Below are positions 1-5,090 of a stretch of DNA of 8,699 nt, piece after piece. The DNA is taken from positions 1-8,699 of the forward strand of contig JAEYSR010000251.1 in the NCBI GenBank assembly GCA_023434535.1, read 5' to 3'. The DNA is from Actinomycetes bacterium (lineage in GTDB: Bacteria > Actinomycetota > Acidimicrobiia > Acidimicrobiales > Microtrichaceae). Position 1 is the first letter of the stretch. Each line of letters begins with the position of its first letter. The position numbers and the translations under genes were made by a program. The notes beneath the pieces are model-generated. The model searched no databases. It was not told the origin of the DNA and worked only from the letters and a program-made list of their open reading frames with translations.

Positions 1-2
1 AC

Positions 3-386
3 GTCGACGAGGCCGTGCAGCTGGCCAACGACTCGCAGTACGGGCTGAACAGCTCGGTGTGGACCGAGGACCGCGACCGGGGCGAGCAGATCGCCAACCG
101 CCTCCAGGCCGGCAACGTCTGCATCAACGACTGCATCGTCTCCTACGCCGTGACCGGGCTGCCCTTCGGCGGCGTGAAGAGCTCGGGGATCGGGCGGGTC
201 CACGGGGCCGAGGGCCTCCGGGAGATGTCGAACGTGAAGTCGGTCCTGGGCCGGCGGGTGAAGGTGCCTCGGGAGCTGTGGTGGTTCCCGGTGCCCCGGA
301 ACCTCGACCGCATCGGGATCGCCTCGCTCCGGGCGCGCTTCGGCACCGATCTCCGCACCAAGCTCGGACGCTCGCCCCGTCCCTGA
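3..386 (+). CDS. aldehyde dehydrogenase family protein, C-terminal fragment (5' end outside window)
   Basis: This is the last 127 codons of an NAD(P)-dependent aldehyde dehydrogenase, a cytosolic enzyme family oxidising aldehydes to carboxylates. The frame is open from the window edge to TGA at 384-386. The C-terminal family signature is clear: an ANDSQYGLNSSVWTED segment (the usual A-N-x-x-x-Y-G-L pattern), then QAGNVCIND, then the PFGGVKSSGIGR motif and HGAEGLREM. The catalytic cysteine and the Rossmann cofactor-binding part lie upstream of the window, so substrate cannot be read; succinate-semialdehyde and fatty or aromatic aldehydes are all possible. After the core there is a tail of about 45 residues rich in Arg, Trp and Pro (ELWWFPVPRN...), which seems long for the family. 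The stop is followed 14 nt later by the left half of a long palindrome that was probably its terminator before an insertion sequence split it. Confidence 0.9.
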   Translation, partial: VDEAVQLANDSQYGLNSSVWTEDRDRGEQIANRLQAGNVCINDCIVSYAVTGLPFGGVKSSGIGRVHGAEGLREMSNVKSVLGRRVKVPRELWWFPVPRNLDRIGIASLRARFGTDLRTKLGRSPRP

Positions 387-400
387 CCCCGAACCCGGGC

Positions 401-433
401 GAACTGGCTGTCACATTCCCGGCCCTGACCGGG
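401..433. terminator. left half of a bidirectional terminator hairpin split by the insertion sequence
   Basis: Positions 401-422 form one arm of a perfect 22-bp inverted repeat whose other arm is 1796-1817. Removing the insertion sequence and one copy of its target duplication joins 401-433 to 1801-1817. That restores a 50-nt hairpin with a 22-bp stem and the 6-nt loop CCCTGA. It would lie 14 nt after the aldehyde dehydrogenase stop and 16 nt after the stop of the convergent J-domain gene, as expected for a shared terminator. No T-tract is present, which is common in high-GC actinobacteria. What remains locally is only the tip, CCCGG-CCCTGA-CCGGG (418-433), which is also the 16-bp target duplication. 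Confidence 0.75.
418..433. repeat. left copy of the 16-bp target-site duplication
   Basis: CCCGGCCCTGACCGGG occurs here directly outside the TGT end of the insertion sequence and again at 1785-1800 directly outside its ACA end, in the same orientation with no mismatch. The flanking bases differ at both sides of the two copies, so the direct repeat is exactly 16 bp. It is itself a short hairpin (5-bp stem, 6-nt loop). Confidence 0.85.
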
Positions 434-487
434 TGTCTCTTCTCGGGACATCGTGGACGGTTGATGTCGCGCAACATCGTTGACACC
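434..487. repeat. left end of the IS: two tandem transposase-binding-type modules
   Basis: The left inverted repeat (434-458, ending CGGGACATCGTGGAC) is followed at 465-486 by a second related module, TGTCGCGCAACATCGTTGAC then AC. At the right end, read inward on the minus strand, the order is reversed: the CGCGCAACATCGTTGAC version is outermost and the CGCGGAACATCGTGGAC version is inner. Repeated motifs at each end are probably sites for the transposase N-terminal DNA-binding domain; that role is inferred from the repetition. Confidence 0.65.
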
Positions 488-535
488 TGAGGGTGTGGCC
501 TCCGATGGGGGGTCATGGCCAGAGAGGTGATCTCG

Positions 536-1732
536 ATGTCTGTGAAGTCGACTGCTGCGGCGTACGCGCTCGGTGGTGAGGAGACGCGTGCGTCGATCAA
601 TGTGACAGCGGTCTGCCGTGAGGCGGGTGTGTCGCGGGCGGTGTTCTACAAGTACGTGGCGCGGGTCCGTGCTGAGGGTCTTGATGGTCTCGAGGAACGG
701 TCCCGGCGGCCGGGTTCGTCACCGCAGCAGACCTCGGTGGAGGTCGAGGACCACGTCGTGAGGCTCCGCAAAGAGCTCGATGACTCGGGTCTTGATCATG
801 GTGCGACGTCGATCCAGTGGCATCTCGGTCGACGCGGTGAATTGGACCGGGTGCCGTCGGTGGCGACGATTCATCGGATCCTGGTCCGGCGTGGCTTGGT
901 CGTTGCACAGCCTCGGAAGCGGCCGGCGAAAGCGTTGCGGCGTTTCGAAGCACCCGCTCCGAACGAGATGTGGCAGATCGACCACACCGAATGGGTCATC
1001 GCGACCGGTTCGGTGAAGATCTTCAACATCGTCGATGACCACTCCCGGGTGGCGATCCGGTCCCGGGTCGTGGTCGATCCGACCAGCCAAGAAGCGTGGA
1101 TCACCTTCAGTGAAGGCGCTCAACGGTGGGGGCTTCCGGCCGGCACGTTGTCCGACAACGGGTTGTGCTTCTCCGGCAAGCTCCGCCGCGTCGAGGTGTT
1201 CTTCGAAGCCCAGCTCCGTGACGTCGGTGTGCGACCGATCACGAGCCGGGCCTATCACCCTCAGACCGTCGGCAAGGTCGAACGGTTCCAACAGACCCTC
1301 AAGAAGTGGCTGCGGAAACGCCGCCGCCTGCACACAGACATCGTCGAGCTCCAAGCCGATCTTGACGAGTTCTGTCGGATCTACAACACCGAACGACCCC
1401 ACCAAGGCATCGGTCGTCAGATCCCGATCGAACGCTGGCGAGCGACTCCCGCGGTCGGACCCGCCGCCGAGCCGCTCGCACATCCGGACTGGTCAACCAA
1501 ACAACTCGAGGTCACCGTCACCGCCTCGGGCTGTGTGCAAGCCGACCACCTCAAGATCCACATCGGAGCCGAACACCGCAACCGCCGCGCTGTGGTGATC
1601 ATCGACGCGACCACAGCAAACGTGTTCATCGACGGAGAACTCGTCCGCCACATCACCCTCGACCGCACCCGCGTCTACCAACCCTCCGGCCGGCCACGAG
1701 GAGGAGCCCACATCGCCCACCTACGATCCTGA
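536..1732 (+). CDS. IS481-family transposase (DDE integrase-core)
   Basis: A 398-residue DNA strand-transfer enzyme that cuts and joins the ends of the surrounding element. The N-terminal part (about residues 17-53) is a helix-turn-helix domain, with VCREAGVSRAVFYKYVARVR as its recognition region, then GLDGLEERSRRP. The rve-type catalytic core starts near MWQIDHTEW. The acidic triad is visible as D149 (QIDH), D207 (LSDNG) and E249 (GKVERF), all intact. YHPQTVGKVER and YNTERPHQGIG are typical family blocks. The D-to-E spacing is 41 residues against 35 in classical IS481; the extra residues lie around GKLRRVEVF, so this belongs to a variant subgroup. I chose ATG 536 because AGAGAGGTG (521-529) lies 6 nt upstream. 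ATG 515, in frame and seven codons earlier, is the alternative. The roughly 90-residue C-terminal extension after the core is beta-rich and may contact DNA. Confidence 0.93.
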   Translation: MSVKSTAAAYALGGEETRASINVTAVCREAGVSRAVFYKYVARVRAEGLDGLEERSRRPGSSPQQTSVEVEDHVVRLRKELDDSGLDHGATSIQWHLGRRGELDRVPSVATIHRILVRRGLVVAQPRKRPAKALRRFEAPAPNEMWQIDHTEWVIATGSVKIFNIVDDHSRVAIRSRVVVDPTSQEAWITFSEGAQRWGLPAGTLSDNGLCFSGKLRRVEVFFEAQLRDVGVRPITSRAYHPQTVGKVERFQQTLKKWLRKRRRLHTDIVELQADLDEFCRIYNTERPHQGIGRQIPIERWRATPAVGPAAEPLAHPDWSTKQLEVTVTASGCVQADHLKIHIGAEHRNRRAVVIIDATTANVFIDGELVRHITLDRTRVYQPSGRPRGGAHIAHLRS

Positions 1733-1784
1733 CTGTCCACGATGTTCCGCGACCTGAGTGTCAACGATGTTGCGCGACACAACA
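1733..1784. repeat. right end of the IS with two tandem modules
   Basis: Just after the transposase stop, GTCCACGATGTTCCGCGAC (1736-1754) and GTGTCAACGATGTTGCGCGAC (1758-1778) are two copies of the end motif in minus-strand sense, followed by the terminal ACA. The outer module pairs with the left end as the right inverted repeat. The spacing to the transposase stop is only a few bases. Confidence 0.65.
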
Positions 1785-1817
1785 CCCGGCCCTGACCGGG
1801 AATGTGACAGCCAGTTC
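1785..1817. terminator. right half of the split terminator hairpin, including the second target-duplication copy
   Basis: 1785-1800 is the second copy of the 16-bp direct repeat. 1796-1817 (CCGGGAATGTGACAGCCAG then TTC) is the exact reverse complement of 401-422. It ends 16 nt beyond the stop of the minus-strand J-domain gene and was presumably that gene's terminator. With the partner arm now about 1.37 kb away, only the 5-bp tip hairpin can form locally. Confidence 0.75.
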
Positions 1818-1833
1818 GTGAGGGGCCGCGGCG

Positions 1834-2460
1834 TCAGCCCTGCTCGTCGCGGAGCGTGGCGAGGACCAGTCGTGTGACCGCGTCGGTCGGCGGGGCCTCG
1901 CCGCCGCTGAGCGGCTCGACCGTGCAGAAGAGCTCCGTCGTGCCGTTGGCGCGTCCCTGCAGGCTGAACAGCACCGAGCTGGTGGGCGCCTCGACGAACT
2001 CGACGATCACCTCGACCAGGCCGGCGGTCCGGTCCAGGTAGCTGATCTCGCCGAGCGAGTGGGCGGTGTCGAGCAGCAGCATGAGCGCCTCGTCGGCCGG
2101 CGCGGCGATGGCGATCGAGTCGTCGTCGATGAGCGCCACCTGGATCCGTGGCTCGGGCGGGGGTGCGGGCCGGGTCGGCTGCGGCGGCGGAGCAGCTCCG
2201 GGGCGCGGGGGAGCAGCGGCGCGGGCCGCCGTGCCGGAGCTGCTCGGTGCGGTCCGGGTGGGCGCCCCGGTCGTGATCGCCTGGGTCAGCACCCGGTAGG
2301 CGACGGTCAGGGCAGCGGTGCGGTCCGCGGCATCCGGCCGGGCGCTCACGTCGGGATGCGCGGTCCGGACGAGACGGCGGTAGCTGGACCGCACGATCTC
2401 GACGTCGATGTCGGCCGTGGGCGACAGGCCGAGGATGCGTCTCGCCTCGTCGACCTGCAC
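1834..2460 (-). CDS. J-domain (DnaJ-like) protein with an unknown C-terminal domain
   Basis: A 208-residue soluble protein. Residues 3-62 are a J-domain: EARRILGLSP, a helix with SSYRRLVRTAHPDVS carrying the diagnostic HPD tripeptide at 35-37, then TAALTVAYRVL. J-domains stimulate the ATPase of Hsp70 (DnaK). Residues 63-105 are an Ala/Pro-rich, low-complexity linker. Residues 105-208 form a compact alpha/beta region (RIQVALIDDDSIAIAAPADEALMLLLD...) that I do not recognise. There is no G/F region, zinc-finger repeat or peptide-binding domain, so it is not a general DnaJ; the C-terminal part may select a dedicated client. GTG 2460 is chosen because the J-domain starts right after it and TAGCGT lies 8 nt upstream. 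The frame stays open upstream to ATG 2631, but that extension looks non-coding in composition and has no motif. Confidence 0.78.
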   Translation of the reverse strand: MQVDEARRILGLSPTADIDVEIVRSSYRRLVRTAHPDVSARPDAADRTAALTVAYRVLTQAITTGAPTRTAPSSSGTAARAAAPPRPGAAPPPQPTRPAPPPEPRIQVALIDDDSIAIAAPADEALMLLLDTAHSLGEISYLDRTAGLVEVIVEFVEAPTSSVLFSLQGRANGTTELFCTVEPLSGGEAPPTDAVTRLVLATLRDEQG

Positions 2461-2935
2461 GGCCGCCCACGCTACCCGGCGGGCGCGAGGCCCGATTCGT
2501 GGGATGGAGTCCGGCCGGCCGACCCACGGCTCGTGGCCGTCGTCGACGGCTCTCGGGGCGACCTCATCCGCAGCACGTCGGGTCACTCTCAGACACTGAG
2601 CGTGCACACAGCACCACTCTGGGTGTGTCACCGTGCATGCATTCCGGCCCTGTCGGGTAGGTGGTTCCCCCAGTCGAGGCCCCGCAACCCCTGATTCCCT
2701 GAGATACCGGCCGGTCAGCGTCTTGACAACCGTCGTACCATGAGGCCTCCCCCGAACGGCGGCGGACTCTCTTCACCGGTGCAGCCACACTTCGACGGAT
2801 CATCGGATCCGCACACTGCGCAGCTCCAGGTCGAACAGCAGGTCCCGACGGCGATCGAACATCCCATCGAGATCCACACAGAGGCGGTCCGGCACCCCGG
2901 TCCGTCGAGTCCGGCGTCAGAAGAAAGGTGTGCAC
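2461..2935. other. 475-bp divergent intergenic region between the J-domain and sigma-factor genes
   Basis: No gene is supported here. The reading frames that cross it lack ribosome-binding sites, family motifs and a consistent third-position GC bias. It must hold the promoter of the sigma gene. TTGACA occurs at 2723-2728 but no TANNNT lies 16-19 bp beyond it. TACCAT (2736-2741) with a weak CGGTCA 18 bp upstream is the other candidate, and I trust neither strongly. A small stem CGGATC-ATCG-GATCCG is at 2796-2811, and a weak CACAC/GTGTG stem lies near 2607-2629. No tRNA or known RNA family was recognised. Confidence 0.6.
2469..2474 (-). promoter_or_regulatory. candidate -10 element TAGCGT for the J-domain gene (near-leaderless)
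   Basis: On the minus strand TAGCGT fits the actinobacterial TANNNT -10 pattern and is separated from the GTG start by 8 nt, which would put transcription start at or within two bases of the start codon. No convincing -35 is seen and there is no Shine-Dalgarno sequence, both compatible with a leaderless mRNA. The same arrangement occurs before the CapA-type gene at 7600-7605. Confidence 0.4.
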
Positions 2936-3874
2936 GTGGCGAAGCAGCGAGCAGAACGTGACGAGGAAGACCTGGTACGGCTGTACCTCAGCGAGATCGG
3001 TCAGTACCCCCTGCTGACCAAGGACGACGAGTCACGTCTGGCCCAGGCGATGGAGAACGGCAAGGAGGCCGCGGCCGAGCTCGAGGCCAACGAGCGCAGC
3101 CTGTCGCCCGCCCGCAAGCGGGAGCTGCGCAAGCTGGTGAAGGCGGGCGACGAGGCCGAGCGCTCGTTCGTCCAGTCCAACCTGCGACTCGTCGTGTCGA
3201 TCGCCAAGAAGTACCAGGCGTCGGGCATGCCCCTCCTCGACCTCATCCAGGAGGGCAACCTGGGCCTGATGCACGCCGTCGAGAAGTTCGACTGGCGGAA
3301 GGGCTTCAAGTTCTCCACCTACGCCACGTGGTGGATCCGCCAGGCCCTGACCCGCGGCATCGCCAACACCAACCGCACGATCCGGCTCCCGGTCCACGCC
3401 GGTGACAACCTGGCCCGCGTCCAGAAGGCCCGTGTCCGGCTGGAGACCGCCTACGGCCGTCGTCCGACTGTCGCCGAGCTGGCCACGGACCTGGACATGC
3501 CCGAGGACAAAGTCACCGAGATCCTGCGCTTCGCCGCCGACACGCTGTCGCTCTCCACGCCGCTGCGCGAGGACGGCGACGCCGAGCTCGGCGACATCGT
3601 CGAGGACCCGACGGCCGCCTCGCCGTTCGAGGCCGCGGCCGAGTCGCTGCTGCCGGCCCAGATCAGCCGCCTGATGCTGCCGCTCGACGACCGCGAGCGG
3701 GAGATCCTGTCGCTGCGCTTCGGTCTCGACCGGGGTGAGCCCCGGACCCTCGAGGAGGTGGGGGAGCACTTCGACCTCACCCGTGAGCGCATCCGCCAGA
3801 TCGAGGCCCGTGCCATGTCCAAGCTGCGCCACCCGTCGTCGGACACCGGCGCCCGGGACCTGCTCAACGCCTGA
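2936..3874 (+). CDS. RNA polymerase sigma-70 factor, RpoD-like (group 1/2) without region 1.1
   Basis: A 312-residue sigma factor that directs RNA polymerase core to promoters. Region 1.2 is at about 11-45 (DLVRLYLSEIGQYPLLT). Region 2 is at about 75-150, with the core-binding LDLIQEGNLGLMHAVEKFD (101-119) and the -10-reading and melting segment FSTYATWWIRQALTRGI (126-142). Region 3 is at about 151-235, and region 4 at about 245-300 with REREILSLRFGL and the helix-turn-helix TLEEVGEHFDLTRERIRQIE that reads the -35. All domains are intact. The short N-terminus, with no acidic region 1.1, and the total length suit a group 2 (SigB/HrdB-type) factor better than the principal sigma, though I cannot exclude the latter. 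GTG 2936 is preferred over GTG 2930 because AGAAAGG (2922-2928) lies 7 nt upstream. The gene stands alone, followed by several hairpins. Confidence 0.95.
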   Translation: MAKQRAERDEEDLVRLYLSEIGQYPLLTKDDESRLAQAMENGKEAAAELEANERSLSPARKRELRKLVKAGDEAERSFVQSNLRLVVSIAKKYQASGMPLLDLIQEGNLGLMHAVEKFDWRKGFKFSTYATWWIRQALTRGIANTNRTIRLPVHAGDNLARVQKARVRLETAYGRRPTVAELATDLDMPEDKVTEILRFAADTLSLSTPLREDGDAELGDIVEDPTAASPFEAAAESLLPAQISRLMLPLDDREREILSLRFGLDRGEPRTLEEVGEHFDLTRERIRQIEARAMSKLRHPSSDTGARDLLNA

Positions 3875-3903
3875 TCGGCCAGCCCGATCAGCTCGCTGAT
3901 CGC
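3871..3903 (+). other. alternative hairpins across the sigma-factor stop codon
   Basis: CTGATCGG (3871-3878, containing the TGA stop) is perfectly complementary to CCGATCAG (3884-3891), giving an 8-bp stem with loop CCAGC. The second arm can instead pair with CTGATC (3896-3901) using GATCAG (3886-3891) and loop CTCG. The two stems are mutually exclusive. Role unknown; they may help terminate transcription or protect the 3' end. Confidence 0.5.
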
Positions 3904-3913
3904 AGCACGAACG

Positions 3914-3945
3914 TGACGAGCCGGGCCCACGGGCCCGGCTCGTCA
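3914..3945. terminator. strong terminator hairpin after the sigma-factor gene
   Basis: TGACGAGCCGGGCCC (3914-3928) and GGGCCCGGCTCGTCA (3931-3945) are perfect reverse complements separated by AC, so at least 14 bp pair around a CACG tetraloop. It starts 40 nt after the sigma stop. There is no U-tract on either strand, so it may act bidirectionally between the convergent sigma and oxidoreductase genes. Confidence 0.8.
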
Positions 3946-3967
3946 GCGTCGGAACGCACCACGCGAC

Positions 3968-4016
3968 CGAACTCGGGGGATTCGGTCGTGTGGTTGGTCG
4001 GATTCCCCCGAGTTCG
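3968..4016. repeat. hairpin repeat, copy 1 (REP-like)
   Basis: The arms CGAACTCGGGGGA (3968-3980) and TCCCCCGAGTTCG (4004-4016) pair perfectly over 13 bp around a 23-nt G/T-rich loop. The whole 49-nt unit recurs at 4038-4086 with a single difference. It lies in the convergent intergenic region and could also serve as a terminator on either strand. Confidence 0.85.
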
Positions 4017-4037
4017 CGGGTGGGTGAGGCGCGGATT

Positions 4038-4086
4038 CGAACTTGGGGGATTCGGTCGTGTGGTTGGTCGGATTCCCCCGAGTTCG
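4038..4086. repeat. hairpin repeat, copy 2 (REP-like)
   Basis: Identical to 3968-4016 at 48 of 49 positions. The one change (C to T in the left arm, CGAACTTGGGGGA) leaves a G-U wobble in the plus-strand RNA, so the fold is retained. The start-to-start distance is 70 bp with a 21-bp spacer. The 3' arm ends 22 bp before the stop end (4109) of the oxidoreductase gene, in position to end its transcript as well. Confidence 0.85.
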
Positions 4087-4108
4087 GAGGGAGTTCGCGG
4101 CGAGGGGC

Positions 4109-5014
4109 TCAGCTGCGGAGCGAGCGGAGCAGGTCCCAGGTCGCGGTGCGGTCGGCGGCGTTCGTCGCGGAGATGACCGCCGAGAGCTCGGTCACGCCGG
4201 CGTCGGCCAGGCGACCGATCCCTGCGGCCACGGTCTCCTCGTCGCCGAGCAGGGCGATGTCGGCCGGCCCGTCGACGCCCTCGATGTCGAGCATGGCGCG
4301 GTACGACGGCAGTCCGCCGTAGATCGACGTGGCCGCTGCGATCGACTCCCTGGTCCCCTCGATGTCGGATGTCACCGCCACGGGGATGCCTGCGACGATG
4401 CGCGGCGCCGGCCGTCCGGCCTCCTCCGCCGCAGCGGTGATGCGCGGCACCACGTGGGTCGCCAGGGCCCGCTCGCCGGTGCACCAGGTGATCGTCCCGC
4501 ATCCCGCCGCCCCGGTGATCCGCAGCATGGCGGGCCCGAGAGCGGCGACGAGGACGGGCGGAGCCACGGAGTCGACCACCTCCAGCGCTCCGACCGCGGT
4601 CAGCGTCTCGCCGTGGACGTCCACGGGCCGACCCTCGAGGAGCGGCAGCAGCGCGTCGAGGTACTCGCGCATGTGGCGGGCCGGGCGGTCGAACGAGTAG
4701 CCCCACAGGTCCTCGACGACGATCCGGTGCGACAGGCCGATCCCGAGCGCCAGGCGGTTGCCGGTCGCGGCCTGCACGGTCAGCGCCTGACCGGCCAGCA
4801 TCATCGGATGGCGGGGGAAGGTCGGCACCACGGCCGTCCCGAGCTCGATGTCGGGGACCTCCCTGCCGATCACCGCGAGGGCGGTGAGGGCGTCGAGCCC
4901 GAAGACCTGGGCGACCCAGAACGAGTCGAACCCGTCCGCGGCGCTCCGGCGGGCCAGCTCGATCGCCCCCTCGAGGCTGGACAGCTCCCGAGTTCCGTTG
5001 ATGCCGATCTTCAT
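4109..5014 (-). CDS. LLM-class F420-dependent oxidoreductase
   Basis: A 301-residue luciferase-like monooxygenase-fold enzyme (TIM barrel), cytosolic, expected to transfer hydride with the deazaflavin F420; the substrate is unknown. Family features are MKIGINGTRE at the first strand, ARRSAADGFDSFWVAQ (21-36), TALAVIGREVPDIELGTAVVPTFPRHP (44-70), LALGIGLSH (88-96), then RPARHMREYLDALLPLLEG (110-128) and PPVLVAALGPAMLRITG (152-168). The overall pattern resembles the actinobacterial MSMEG_4879-type family (TIGR03564), judged from memory. ATG 5014 is chosen because the barrel starts immediately and AGGAG lies 8 nt upstream; the frame extends 13 codons further but without motif. It is the last gene of the minus-strand trio, 76 nt after the aminopeptidase stop, so probably cotranscribed but not translationally coupled. 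Confidence 0.9.
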   Translation of the reverse strand: MKIGINGTRELSSLEGAIELARRSAADGFDSFWVAQVFGLDALTALAVIGREVPDIELGTAVVPTFPRHPMMLAGQALTVQAATGNRLALGIGLSHRIVVEDLWGYSFDRPARHMREYLDALLPLLEGRPVDVHGETLTAVGALEVVDSVAPPVLVAALGPAMLRITGAAGCGTITWCTGERALATHVVPRITAAAEEAGRPAPRIVAGIPVAVTSDIEGTRESIAAATSIYGGLPSYRAMLDIEGVDGPADIALLGDEETVAAGIGRLADAGVTELSAVISATNAADRTATWDLLRSLRS

Positions 5015-5090
5015 GCCGTGTCTCCTCGTCTCGGTCCGCTCCGTCGACCTCATCGGCAGCGATCGCCACCGCTCGGGTCGACAGAGCAGG

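Larger units (their letters stand above)
434..1784 (+). mobile_element. complete IS481-family insertion sequence, 1351 bp
   Basis: The element runs from TGT (434-436) to ACA (1782-1784), the terminal trinucleotides typical of IS481 relatives. It carries one DDE transposase gene and is bounded by the 16-bp direct repeat. The outer 25 bp of each end are imperfect inverted repeats, about 17 of 25 matching, with the core ACATCGTKGAC. A second copy of the same motif family follows inside each end. The reading frame, both ends and the target duplication are intact, so this looks like a recent, potentially active insertion. The insertion point is the loop and upper stem of a terminator hairpin between convergent genes, so no coding sequence was disrupted. 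Confidence 0.9.

Noticed and set aside
719..1483. A 254-codon minus-strand frame inside the transposase gene
   Set aside because: Antisense shadow of the intact DDE transposase, with no motif or ribosome-binding site.
401..1817. The 22-bp outer inverted repeats as the true ends of a larger transposon
   Set aside because: There is no direct repeat outside them, whereas the 16-bp duplication fits exactly around TGT...ACA. The arms rebuild one perfect hairpin when the IS is removed.
2640..2700. A tRNA-like or small-RNA-like stretch
   Set aside because: No cloverleaf with a proper T-arm or acceptor stem could be built on either strand, and no known RNA family pattern was found.
2723..2741. TTGACA with TACCAT as a sigma-70 promoter
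   Set aside because: The two hexamers are only 7 bp apart, far from the 16-19 bp required.
2564..2935. A 123-codon minus-strand frame in the sigma upstream region
   Set aside because: Low-complexity translation without domain features, no start signal, and composition like non-coding GC-rich DNA.
2740..2961. A 73-codon plus-strand frame overlapping the sigma start
   Set aside because: No ribosome-binding site, no recognised motif and uneven third-position GC. It overlaps the sigma coding region by 26 bp. A leader-peptide role cannot be excluded but is unsupported.
3968..4086. CRISPR array
   Set aside because: Only two copies, long palindromic units, one 21-bp spacer and no cas genes.
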